Shown one piece after another: positions 17,891 through 25,955 of a stretch of 64,000 bases of DNA (position 1 is the stretch's first letter; each line of letters opens with the position of its first letter). The notes below the pieces were generated by a model. It saw nothing but the letters and a program-made list of their open reading frames with translations. It did not search any database and was not told the DNA's origin. The stretch is from NCBI RefSeq assembly GCF_024919295.1, contig NZ_JANWTC010000010.1, positions 54,653 to 118,652 of the forward strand. The letters are read 5' to 3'. Both the position numbers and the translations under genes were made by a program. The stretch is from Corynebacterium lemuris (GTDB lineage: Bacteria; Actinomycetota; Actinomycetes; Mycobacteriales; Mycobacteriaceae).

Positions 17891-19528
17891 ATGGTCGACA
17901 TCACCACCTCCGCCGAATGGAAGAACCTGGAGACCGTCTTCGAACGGAGCCAGGCCACGACGTTGCGCGAGCTGTTCGCCGGGGATTCGCAGCGTGCGGA
18001 GAAGTACACTTTCGACGCCGCCGGTCTGCGCGTGGACCTGTCGAAGAACCTGGTGGACGACGAGATCCTGCGTTCCCTGGTCGCACTGGCCAAGGAGGCG
18101 CAGGTCTCCGGGGCAATCGAGAAGATGTTCACCGGCGCGCACATCAACAACACCGAGGACCGCGCTGTGCTGCACACCGCGCTGCGCCTGCCGGTGGCGG
18201 AGGACCTCAGTGTCGACGGCCAGGATATCGCGGCGGACGTCCACGAGGTGCTCGGCCGGATGCGTGACTTCGCCTCCGCCCTGCGTTCGGGCAACTGGCT
18301 GGGCCACACGGGCCACACCATCAAGAAGATCGTCAACATTGGCATCGGCGGCTCCGACCTGGGCCCGGCCATGGCGACCAAGGCCCTGCGCTCCTACGCC
18401 ACCGCCGGCATCACCGCCGAGTTCGTCTCCAATGTGGACCCGGCCGACATGGCCGCCACCCTCGAGGACCTCGACCCGGGCTCCACCCTCTTCGTCATCG
18501 CCTCGAAGACCTTCACCACCCAGGAGACCCTGGCCAACGCCCACGCTGCGAAGCGCTGGCTGCTCGAGGCCTTCGAGGGGGACGAACGGGCCGTCGCGAA
18601 GCACTTCGTCGCGGTGTCCACCAACGCGGAGAAGGTCGCCGAATTCGGCATCGACACCGCCAACATGTTCGGCTTCTGGGACTGGGTCGGCGGGCGCTAC
18701 TCCGTCGACTCCGCCATCGGCCTGTCGCTCATGGCCGTCATCGGCCCCATGGACTTCATGCGCTTCCTCGAGGGTTTCCGCGCCATGGACGAGCATTTCC
18801 GCGCCACCCCCTTCGAGCACAACATCCCCGTCCTCATGGCACTGCTGGGCGTCTGGTACACCAACTTCCACGGCTTCGAGACCCATGCGGTGCTCCCCTA
18901 CTCCCAGGACCTGGCGCGTTTCCCCGCTTACCTGCAGCAGCTGACCATGGAGTCCAACGGCAAGTCCGTCCGCCACGACGGCTCCGCTGTCTCCTGCGCC
19001 ACCGGCGAGATCTACTGGGGTGAGCCGGGCACCAACGGACAGCACGCCTTCTACCAGCTCATGCACCAGGGCACCCGCACCGTCCCGGCCGATTTCATCG
19101 GTTTCGCCCGCCCCAAGGAGGACCTGCCCACCGCCAGTGGCGAAGGCTCCATGCACGACCTGCTCATGGGCAACCTCTTCGCGCAGGCCAAGGTGCTGGC
19201 CTTCGGCAAGACCGCTGAAGAGATCACCGCGGAAGGCGTGGCAGCGGAGCTCGTGGCCCACAAGGTCATGCCGGGCAACCGTCCCAGCACAACGATCCTG
19301 GCGCAGGAGCTGACCCCCGCGGTGCTCGGCGCGCTTATCGCGCTCTATGAGCACATCACCTTCGTGCAGGGCGTGATCTGGGGCATCAACTCCTTCGACC
19401 AGTGGGGCGTGGAGCTGGGCAAGCAGCAGGCCAGCCAGCTCGCCGCAGCTGTCTCCGGCGCCGAGGAGTCCGATTCCGGTGACTCCTCCACCGACGCACT
19501 GATCAGCTGGTACCGGGCCCAGCGGTAG
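17891..19528 (+). CDS. pgi: Glucose-6-phosphate isomerase
   Basis: A 545-residue PGI interconverting glucose-6-phosphate and fructose-6-phosphate. Conserved segments are [18 protein letters not shown], the sugar-phosphate site [11 protein letters not shown], the signature [18 protein letters not shown] and the C-terminal [14 protein letters not shown]. The ATG at 17891 is preceded by GAGGAG with 7 bp spacing; the upstream in-frame ATG at 17876 lies within that ribosome-binding region. TACATT at 17841-17846 is a plausible -10. Cytoplasmic; single gene. Confidence 0.97.
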   Translation: MVDITTSAEWKNLETVFERSQATTLRELFAGDSQRAEKYTFDAAGLRVDLSKNLVDDEILRSLVALAKEAQVSGAIEKMFTGAHINNTEDRAVLHTALRLPVAEDLSVDGQDIAADVHEVLGRMRDFASALRSGNWLGHTGHTIKKIVNIGIGGSDLGPAMATKALRSYATAGITAEFVSNVDPADMAATLEDLDPGSTLFVIASKTFTTQETLANAHAAKRWLLEAFEGDERAVAKHFVAVSTNAEKVAEFGIDTANMFGFWDWVGGRYSVDSAIGLSLMAVIGPMDFMRFLEGFRAMDEHFRATPFEHNIPVLMALLGVWYTNFHGFETHAVLPYSQDLARFPAYLQQLTMESNGKSVRHDGSAVSCATGEIYWGEPGTNGQHAFYQLMHQGTRTVPADFIGFARPKEDLPTASGEGSMHDLLMGNLFAQAKVLAFGKTAEEITAEGVAAELVAHKVMPGNRPSTTILAQELTPAVLGALIALYEHITFVQGVIWGINSFDQWGVELGKQQASQLAAAVSGAEESDSGDSSTDALISWYRAQR

Positions 19529-19581
19529 GACGGCGTCGATAAGCCCGACCCGCAGCCCCCGGGGCGGCTAAAGTCTTCAGC

Positions 19582-21069
19582 ATGGGCGACGCAGTTTCCA
19601 AGGACACCTACACCCCGCAGCAGCGCACGAAATACCGTCAGCAGCTGATGAACGACCTGGAGGTTTTCGACCAGCACCTGCAGAAGGCCGAGTTCGGCAA
19701 CCGCGGGACCATCGGTCTGGAACTCGAGCTCAACCTCGTCGACGAGGACATGCAGCCCCTGCGCAAGGGCACCGAGGTCCTCGAGCTGCTCGGCGGGGAG
19801 TACCAGTCCGAGATCGGCCTGCACAACGTCGAACTCAACCACCCGCCTCTGACCGTCGCGGGTGATGGACTGCGCCAACTCCACGAGGGCATCACCGCGC
19901 GTGTCACCGAGGTGCGGCAGGCCGCCGAACAGGTGGGCGCCCGGATAGCGATGATCGGCACCCTGCCGACCATCACCCCCGAGTTCCTCGCCGAAGACGG
20001 CTGGATGACCCCGGAGAACCGCTACCGCGCACTCAACAACGCCATCATGCAGAGTCGTGGCGAACTGGTGCACATCGACTTCGCCAACGAGGAGGAGTTC
20101 CGCCACGAATTCGAGGACATCTCCCCCGAATCGACATGCACCTCCATGCAGCTGCACCTGCAGGTGCCCCCGAACCGTTTCGCCAGCGCCTGGAACGCCT
20201 CGCAGGCCATGGCCGCCGTCCAGGTCGCCCTCAGCGCCAACTCCCCGCTGTTCCTCGGCCGGAAACTCTGGCACGAATCCCGGGTGCCGGTCTTCCAGCA
20301 GTCCATAGACACCCGCACCCCCGAACTCGTCGCCCAGGGTGTGCGCCCCCGTGTGTGGTTCGGGGAACGGTGGATCACCAGCGTCTTCGACCTCTTCGAG
20401 GAGAACGTCCGCTACTTCTCCCCGCTCCTGCCCGAAGCACGCGAGGACTCCGGCAAGCCCATCATCGAGGGCCAGTCCCCCACCCTGCACCACCTCAACC
20501 TGCACAACGGCACCGTGTGGCGCTGGAACCGGCCCATCTACGCCCCCGGCAAGCAGCGTGCCCACATCCGTGTGGAGAACCGCATCCTGGCCGCCGGCCC
20601 CACCATCACCGACATAGTCGCTGATGCCGCCTTCTACTACGGCCTGGTCAAATACCTCGCTGAGGAGACACGCCCCGTCTGGTCGCGGCTGCCCTTCGAG
20701 ACCGCCGAACAGAACTTCACCTACGGCGCCCGCGCCGGCATGTTCGCCCGCCTCGACTGGCCCACCCTCGGGCGTATCGACGTCGCCACCCTCGTCCAGG
20801 ACCATCTCCTCGACCAGGCCTGCGAGGGGCTCCGCGCCCTCGACGTCGATGAAGACCTGATCACCTACTATCTGGACATCGTCCGCCAGCGCGCCCGCAC
20901 CCGCCAGAACGGCGCCATGTGGCAGCTGCGCACCCTCAAGGCGCTCACTCCGACGGGCAGCAAGCCGAACTCCCCGGAACGGCGCGCCGCTCTGGCCGAG
21001 ATGCTGCGCCTCTACCTGGCCCACCAGGCCACCGAGGAACCGGTGCACACCTGGAAAATTGGCGGCTGA
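19582..21069 (+). CDS. GCS2-family carboxylate-amine ligase (glutamate-cysteine ligase-like)
   Basis: A 495-residue protein of the plant/actinobacterial GCS2 family. It begins the core with TIGLELELNLVD and shows SEIGLHNVELNHPP, a STCTSMQLHLQV strand and HIRVENRILAAGPT, which form the ATP-grasp-like ligase active site. The family joins glutamate to cysteine or another amine with ATP. Corynebacteria make mycothiol rather than glutathione, so the natural product is unclear. The gene is monocistronic: a terminator follows at 21086. No good Shine-Dalgarno precedes the ATG. Confidence 0.8.
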   Translation: MGDAVSKDTYTPQQRTKYRQQLMNDLEVFDQHLQKAEFGNRGTIGLELELNLVDEDMQPLRKGTEVLELLGGEYQSEIGLHNVELNHPPLTVAGDGLRQLHEGITARVTEVRQAAEQVGARIAMIGTLPTITPEFLAEDGWMTPENRYRALNNAIMQSRGELVHIDFANEEEFRHEFEDISPESTCTSMQLHLQVPPNRFASAWNASQAMAAVQVALSANSPLFLGRKLWHESRVPVFQQSIDTRTPELVAQGVRPRVWFGERWITSVFDLFEENVRYFSPLLPEAREDSGKPIIEGQSPTLHHLNLHNGTVWRWNRPIYAPGKQRAHIRVENRILAAGPTITDIVADAAFYYGLVKYLAEETRPVWSRLPFETAEQNFTYGARAGMFARLDWPTLGRIDVATLVQDHLLDQACEGLRALDVDEDLITYYLDIVRQRARTRQNGAMWQLRTLKALTPTGSKPNSPERRAALAEMLRLYLAHQATEEPVHTWKIGG

Positions 21070-21085
21070 GTTCGATCATCTGCTG

Positions 21086-21124
21086 GGGCACCGTTTCCTG
21101 ATAAATGGAAATGGTGCCCGTTTT
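21086..21124 (+). terminator. Rho-independent terminator after the GCS2-family gene
   Basis: Stem GGGCACCgTTTCC (21086-21098) pairs with GGAAAtGGTGCCC (21107-21119) with one G-T wobble and an 8-nt loop, followed by GTTTT. It begins 16 bp after the stop codon. Confidence 0.9.
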
Positions 21125-21213
21125 CATTAAATAAATACCCCCTGAACTGCCCGTTCACCGTCGGTTGACCCCGGAGTTCACCCCCGTGTCAGGTGCATGG
21201 TCTAGCGTCGGAA

Positions 21214-21240
21214 TCGAACGGATAAGCGACGGATGTTCGA
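21214..21240 (+). promoter_or_regulatory. Split LexA-type half-sites upstream of the HNH gene
   Basis: TCGAAC at 21214-21219 and GTTCGA at 21235-21240 are perfect half-sites of the actinobacterial SOS box, but the spacer is 15 bp instead of 4, i.e. about one helical turn longer. They end 16 bp before the HNH start codon. DUF222/HNH (13E12-type) genes are LexA targets in mycobacteria. Whether LexA binds this spacing is unknown. Confidence 0.35.
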
Positions 21241-21256
21241 CAGGGGGTGAGACAGG

Positions 21257-22810
21257 ATGCAACCGTCATGGAGTGTGCTCAACGAGGCCGACCCGCACGC
21301 GGTGGCACGCACCATCCACACCGCCGGCAACTACCGGTTCTGGCGCGCCATCCAACCCGCCCCCGAACAGCTGGACACCGTCGACTGGACCACCCTGCTC
21401 GCCGGTCTCACCCGCTCCACCGGCATCGACGCCACACGCATCACCGCCTGTCTCGACGCGCTGACCACCCTGGACCAGCTGCCCATGCTCAAAGAAGTGG
21501 TTGAGGAGACCTGGGTACTCGACATCGACCACCTGCGCGTCATCGACCGCGCCGCCACCCGCGCACCCGTGCGCCTGCAGGACGACCTCTACTTCTGGGA
21601 GGCCCTCGACCACGCCCTGGTCGAACGCCTGCTGGCCCCCAGAAGAGCCCATCAGCTGCTGCCGACACCTCAGACCATCCGGCAGGTCGTGGCCACCACC
21701 ATCACCACCGTGGTGACCCACGATGACCACCCCGCCTGGCCCCCGGTCCCGGAACCCGACCCACCACCTGAGGCACTGGAGGGGGATCCGGAGGACAACC
21801 CGGGGGAGGGCAGCAACGACGCCAGCGACGATAACGGTCAGGACGGGGCCGAGGAGACCGATGCCCCGACCGGTCCGCAGCCGTGCCTCGACCCGGCAGA
21901 ACTCATGCGTTCCCTGCCGCCCCTGGGCGATACCCCGGCACCGGGGTTGTGGATCGACACCGAGGACAACGCCACCCTCCGCTTCGAGTTGTCGGTGGAT
22001 CAGGCCACCGGCACCCTGATCCGGGATGCGGTGTGGCAGGTCGCCAAGGCCGCTGATGTCAGCCAGGCAAAGGCGATGGTCATGCTCATCCTCGGGCAGA
22101 CCACCACCAGTGTCACCACGCACCTGTACACCGTCCGTGATGTGGCCGGTGCCCCGGTGTTCCACCCCCTGGCAGGCATGCTCACCGCGCAGGCAGCCAC
22201 CCGTCTGCTGGACATCTCTGAGCGCACCACGGACATGGATGCTGCTGCCACCGCAGTCACACCGGCCTATACCCCGACACCTGTGATCCGGGCCTACCTC
22301 GTCGGGAGGGACTGGTGCTGCCGCTGGCCCGGTTGCTCCACACCCGCGGTCGCCAGCGATAACGACCACCGCATCAACCACCACGACGGTGGGCCCACCA
22401 CACCGGGGAACATGGTGATGCTGTGCCGGCACCACCACAACCGGAAAACTGATGCCCAGGCCCAGTACCTGCTTGATCCGGTGACCGGGGATGTGTTCTG
22501 GTTGTTCGCGGACGGGACGTGGGCGGTGGATCATGCGCAGGGGCCCCTGGCGCCGGTGGAGAAACGCTGGGTGCAGACCTATGTGCAGCGCCGGAAACGC
22601 CGGGCGGAGCGGGCAGCAGCGAGGGCCGCAGCACAGGAATTCGCTACCTATCAGGAAGGGGCTGAGGCCCGGGCGGAGGCCCACGCCCGGCTGGAGGAGG
22701 CCGTGGCACAGGCCGAGACCAGCAACGGCCCCGACCCACCGGAGGACACCGATCCGGACCGGGCACCACCCGACGACCAACCGACCGAGTCCGATCCCCC
22801 GCCGTTCTAG
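21257..22810 (+). CDS. DUF222 / HNH endonuclease domain protein (13E12-like)
   Basis: A 517-residue protein. Residues 1-170 and about 220-335 match the DUF222 helical region, interrupted by an acidic, Pro/Asp-rich insertion at about 170-215. An HNH domain follows at about 350-405: the zinc-ribbon-like CCRWPGC, the catalytic NDHRINHH and the distal CRHHHNRKTD. A basic RRKRRAERAAARAAAQ helix and an acidic tail close the protein. The family is widespread in actinobacteria, often multicopy, with unclear function. ATG at 21257 is preceded by GGGGGTGAGACAGG. Its TAG stop overlaps the end of the methyltransferase pseudogene on the other strand. Confidence 0.88.
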   Translation: MQPSWSVLNEADPHAVARTIHTAGNYRFWRAIQPAPEQLDTVDWTTLLAGLTRSTGIDATRITACLDALTTLDQLPMLKEVVEETWVLDIDHLRVIDRAATRAPVRLQDDLYFWEALDHALVERLLAPRRAHQLLPTPQTIRQVVATTITTVVTHDDHPAWPPVPEPDPPPEALEGDPEDNPGEGSNDASDDNGQDGAEETDAPTGPQPCLDPAELMRSLPPLGDTPAPGLWIDTEDNATLRFELSVDQATGTLIRDAVWQVAKAADVSQAKAMVMLILGQTTTSVTTHLYTVRDVAGAPVFHPLAGMLTAQAATRLLDISERTTDMDAAATAVTPAYTPTPVIRAYLVGRDWCCRWPGCSTPAVASDNDHRINHHDGGPTTPGNMVMLCRHHHNRKTDAQAQYLLDPVTGDVFWLFADGTWAVDHAQGPLAPVEKRWVQTYVQRRKRRAERAAARAAAQEFATYQEGAEARAEAHARLEEAVAQAETSNGPDPPEDTDPDRAPPDDQPTESDPPPF

Positions 22811-23385
22811 GGCTTACTCCACGTCAGAGTATGGCGGAAGCCCTCCCGGCGGCGGGTCCTCAGTCCTGGCATCACCTCGGACCCGACCTGGCCAATCTCC
22901 GCGAGACTCAGCGAGGGCTCGACGATCCTGGCATGGGACGGGGCTGCTTTCCCTTACGTGATCAGGCCGATAAGAGGATTCGCCACGACGTTACCTACTG
23001 CCCAGGCCCAGTCCATCAGGCTCCTGGGGCGTGCCAATCCCACACAGAGGAAACGTCCGCCGGGGTTCAGCAGGTCCGCCACATGCTCAAGAGCAGACCG
23101 GAGGGGCAGATGGTGGAGGACCGCGAGCAGGGTTATCAGGTCGGCACGTTCCTGGACAGCCAACGCTTCGGAGACGAGAAGCCGGGTGTTGGCGGGCACC
23201 GCCACGTCCTGAATGATGGCTGGGTCCGAGTCCACACCGGTCACCGCCTCGAAGCAGGAGGTGAGCTGGCGGACCAGATGGTCTGAACCGCAGCCGAGGT
23301 CGAGGGCATGGGAGCGGGCGTCGGGAAGCGAGCGCAGCACTCAACCGTGGAAATGACCGTTGTGGCTCCAGGTAGTGGGGCTCAG
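22807..23385 (-). pseudogene. Class I SAM methyltransferase, disrupted by two in-frame stops
   Basis: One leftward frame reads like a complete small methyltransferase but is broken twice. The N-terminal part is TTWSHNGHFHG, then TGA at 23343-23341 where this family usually has Trp, then VLRSLPDARSHALDLGCGSD (SAM motif I), a VTGVDSD acidic loop and LLAVLHHLPL. A TAA follows at 22956-22954, and the same frame continues for 48 codons with IVEPSLSLAEIG and TLTWSKP before a final TAG. No start codon is visible upstream in frame. The stretch between the stops (22954-23340) could be read as 128 residues from GTG, but would lack both ends. Confidence 0.8.
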
Positions 23386-23795
23386 AGTTTCACCATGGGC
23401 TCGTAGCCGTAGGGGATGCGGTCGGAGGGGACGATCTCCCTGCCGAAGGGGAAACAGGTCACCGGGATCATCTTGATGTTCGCCCATGCCAGGGGGATGC
23501 CGATGATGCTGGCTGCCTGGACAGCGGCGGTGCCGATGTGTCCCAGCGCCAGCCACAGGCCGGCCACCAGGAACCAGATGATGTTGCTCAAGGTGGACAG
23601 CCCGCCGACCCCGCCCACGGGCTGGACGACGGAACGTCCGAAGGGGGCGAGGGCGTAGTTGGCCATCCGGAAGGAGGCGATACCGGCCGGGATGGTCACC
23701 ACCAGGAGGCAGGCCAGGAGGCCGAAGAGGAGGTAACCGGCGGCAAGGAGGAAACCGCCGGTGATGAACCAGATGATGTTGAGCAACAGCTTCAC
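23382..23795 (-). CDS. YccF domain inner membrane protein
   Basis: A 137-residue membrane protein with two related halves, each with the YccF pattern: LLNIIWFITGGFLLAAGYLL and later LSNIIWFLVAGLWLALGHI, plus FRMANYALAPFGRSV and a matching AWANIKMIPVTCFPFGREIV. Four hydrophobic segments are expected. Function of the family is unknown. GTG at 23795 was chosen; a TTG at 23804 would add three residues without a ribosome-binding site. Its stop lies just inside the likely N-terminal coding part of the downstream methyltransferase pseudogene. Confidence 0.85.
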   Translation of the reverse strand: MKLLLNIIWFITGGFLLAAGYLLFGLLACLLVVTIPAGIASFRMANYALAPFGRSVVQPVGGVGGLSTLSNIIWFLVAGLWLALGHIGTAAVQAASIIGIPLAWANIKMIPVTCFPFGREIVPSDRIPYGYEPMVKL

Positions 23796-23853
23796 AGTCC
23801 CCAATGTAGTGAAGAGCCGCGACCTTCGTCAGTCACGGACGTAGCATGGTTTC

Positions 23854-24375
23854 ATGGACGAAAACCTGCGGCTGTCTGATAATGAGCGGCTCACCGCCAT
23901 GAGTTCGCTGGCGTCCCACTTCACGGAGGGGCGTCTCGACGCCACCGAGTTCGACGACCGTTCCCTCGCCATCACCCAGGCGAAGACGAGGGGTGATCTT
24001 CGTCCCTTTTTCCAGGATCTTCCGGGGCAGCTGGAGCAGGCGCTGACGGAGAATCACGGGGTCGTCGAGAAGCGGAGTGAGGAGCGCGAGCTCGCGCAGC
24101 TGAAGAAGTCAGGGAAGCGGGTGGAGAGCCTGACCGGCCTCATCTTCACGCTGACGCTGGTGACCTTCCTTGTGCTGACCTTCGTGTTCAGTGCCAGCTG
24201 GGCATGGATGGTGTGGTTGACGCTGTTCGTCACGATGCCCCTGCCTCGTATGATCCACGGTTTCTCGGATGCGGACGAGAAAGCCTACAAGGAGCTGAAA
24301 GAAGCTGAGGAACTCGCCCGGAAGGAGCGGTTGCGTCGGGCCACGCAGCGGATGAAGGAGCTGGAGCAGGAGTAA
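23854..24375 (+). CDS. DUF1707 domain membrane protein
   Basis: A 173-residue protein with an N-terminal DUF1707 domain: LRLSDNERLTAMSSLASHF, GRLDATEFDDR and AKTRGDLRPFFQDLP. Two adjacent hydrophobic helices follow at about residues 90-135, then a charged coiled-coil-like tail rich in Lys/Glu. DUF1707 is common at the N-terminus of actinobacterial membrane and regulatory proteins; its role is unknown. The next gene (DedA) starts 1 bp after its stop, so the two are cotranscribed. Confidence 0.85.
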   Translation: MDENLRLSDNERLTAMSSLASHFTEGRLDATEFDDRSLAITQAKTRGDLRPFFQDLPGQLEQALTENHGVVEKRSEERELAQLKKSGKRVESLTGLIFTLTLVTFLVLTFVFSASWAWMVWLTLFVTMPLPRMIHGFSDADEKAYKELKEAEELARKERLRRATQRMKELEQE

Positions 24376-24376
24376 C

Positions 24377-25036
24377 GTGCCACGCATGTTCAACTCTGTC
24401 GTCGAATGGGTCGTCTCCCTCATGGAGATTCTCGGGGCACCGGGGGTCGGTATCGCGATCCTCCTCGAGAACCTCTTCCCGCCCATCCCCTCCGAGGTGG
24501 TGCTGCCGCTGGCCGGTTTCACCGCCTCCCGCGGCGAGCTCAACATCTGGGCCGCCTTCATCTGGGCCACGGCAGGTTCGGTGGTCGGTGCCTATCTGCT
24601 GTACTGGCTGGGTGCGGCGATCGGGGCGGAGCGGCTCCGGCAGATCGCCGACCGGATGTGGCTGGTTGAGCCGGAGGACGTGGACAAGTCCCTGCGGTGG
24701 TTCACGAAATACGGCAAGACCTCGGTGTTCTTCGGCCGGCTGGTGCCGGGCATCCGTTCGTTGATCTCCATCCCTGCGGGCATCGACCGGATGAACCCGG
24801 TGGTCTTCGGCCTGATGACGTTGGCCGGCTCCGCATTATGGAACGCCCTGCTGCTGGCAGCCGGGGTGTGGCTGGGTGACCGCTACCACCTGGTGGAGTC
24901 CGTCATCGACGAGTACTCCACGGTGGTCTACATCATCGTCGGTATCGTTGTCCTCGTGGTGCTGGTCCAGTTGATACGACGGGCACGGCGACGAAGTCAG
25001 GCGCGGCAGGTTGGCACGAGGGGCACCACCAGATGA
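24377..25036 (+). CDS. DedA family membrane protein (SNARE-associated/VTT domain)
   Basis: A 219-residue DedA protein. The block ENLFPPIPSEVVLPLAGF and the later FFGRLVPGIRSLISIPAG are the two conserved DedA segments containing re-entrant loops. DedA proteins act in polyprenyl-phosphate or phospholipid recycling across the membrane. The GTG at 24377 lies 4 bp after AGGAG; an in-frame ATG at 24386 is an alternative. The last 104 bp overlap, on the opposite strand, the end of the Nei-type glycosylase gene. Confidence 0.92.
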   Translation: MPRMFNSVVEWVVSLMEILGAPGVGIAILLENLFPPIPSEVVLPLAGFTASRGELNIWAAFIWATAGSVVGAYLLYWLGAAIGAERLRQIADRMWLVEPEDVDKSLRWFTKYGKTSVFFGRLVPGIRSLISIPAGIDRMNPVVFGLMTLAGSALWNALLLAAGVWLGDRYHLVESVIDEYSTVVYIIVGIVVLVVLVQLIRRARRRSQARQVGTRGTTR

Positions 25037-25772
25037 TCCGCTCCCCCAGCATGGCCCGCTGAATCGGGGTGCCGCACCGCCGGCATGGCCGTCTGTGGCG
25101 GCCGAATACCCAGGTGGTCTCCCCGGCGCGGCGGATACCGGTGGTCACGCGCACGGGGGCGTCGCGGTTGGCCCACATGATCCGCCGGGTCACGTCGAGC
25201 ACGTGATCCACATCGACCTCCCCGACGGGCCGGGCGGGGTGGATGCCGCAGAGGAAACAGATCTCGGCGCGGTACTCGTTGCCCACGCCGGCAAGGTTGT
25301 ACTGGTCGAGCAGGGCCTCGCCGATGCTGCGCTGCGGCACCGCGCTCACCCGCCGGTGGGCCTCCGCCCGGTCCCAGTCAGGGGCCAGGACATCGGGGCC
25401 GAGACGGCTGATCTGCTCGTGGTAGCGGTCGAGGGGGAATACCCGGACCAGGCCGAGGGAGTGTCCGACGACCTCGATGGGCTTCGGGTCGGACAGCTGG
25501 AGCACGACGCGGGCGGTGTGGCCGGGTTTGCGCCAGCGGTCGCCGACGCGGTGGAGCGCCCAGGTGCCCTCCATCTTCAGATGGGTGTGCAGGATGCGGT
25601 CACCGAACTGCATGAACAGGTGTTTTCCGTAGGGCCACACGCGGTCAACGGTCTCGCCGGTGAAGCTGACGGTGGCGACGGAGGGCACGCGCAGTGAGGT
25701 GTGGAGGACCTCCCGGCCGGTCATGATCTGCAGGCGCCGGGAGAGCTGGAGGACGGAATCACCTTCGGGCAC
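24933..25772 (-). CDS. Fpg/Nei family DNA glycosylase (Nei2-like)
   Basis: A 279-residue glycosylase/AP lyase. Starting at GTG 25772 gives MPEGDS, placing the catalytic Pro2 and Glu3 correctly; upstream in-frame codons would block that N-terminus, so this start is decisive. Other signs are GKHLFMQF (catalytic Lys), HTHLKMEG, the helix-two-turn-helix around SIGEALLDQYNLAGVGNEYR and a C-terminal zinc finger CRRCG...CPSCQ. The PEGD opening is typical of Nei rather than Fpg. About 28 residues follow the finger and are encoded in the overlap with dedA. Confidence 0.92.
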   Translation of the reverse strand: MPEGDSVLQLSRRLQIMTGREVLHTSLRVPSVATVSFTGETVDRVWPYGKHLFMQFGDRILHTHLKMEGTWALHRVGDRWRKPGHTARVVLQLSDPKPIEVVGHSLGLVRVFPLDRYHEQISRLGPDVLAPDWDRAEAHRRVSAVPQRSIGEALLDQYNLAGVGNEYRAEICFLCGIHPARPVGEVDVDHVLDVTRRIMWANRDAPVRVTTGIRRAGETTWVFGRHRRPCRRCGTPIQRAMLGERIIWWCPSCQPAAPDFVAVPVVSTGPAPRGQRYRR

Positions 25773-25787
25773 GCCCTTCAGGCTACT

Positions 25788-25861
25788 GCCACGAGGCACG
25801 ATCCCGGAACCGTCATCCCCCGAGCTTCCCTTCTGCCGGTTCCGGGGCCGTGCCTCGTGGC
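25788..25861. repeat. Long inverted repeat between lhr and the Nei-type gene
   Basis: Two 25-nt arms, 25788-25812 and 25837-25861, are complementary at 23 positions (the interior AT/GC pair mismatches) around a 24-nt centre. No T-run follows on either strand, so it is not a standard intrinsic terminator. It lies between the lhr stop and the glycosylase start and would form a strong hairpin in any read-through transcript. Confidence 0.85.
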
Positions 25862-25955
25862 GATCATTTCCCCCGATCGGAATTATCAGACGAGACTTCT
25901 GATCGCGCCACCGCAGCTATGCCCACTGTAGTGGTCGGAAGGGGGTGACCTGGGC

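Noticed and set aside
22954..23340. A 128-residue intact short methyltransferase starting at GTG 23340
   Set aside because: Family sequence continues in frame on both sides of the bounding stops, so a disrupted longer gene explains it better.
23341..23343. Selenocysteine or other recoding of the TGA in the methyltransferase
   Set aside because: The expected residue is Trp, no SECIS-like hairpin follows, and a second nonsense codon is present downstream.
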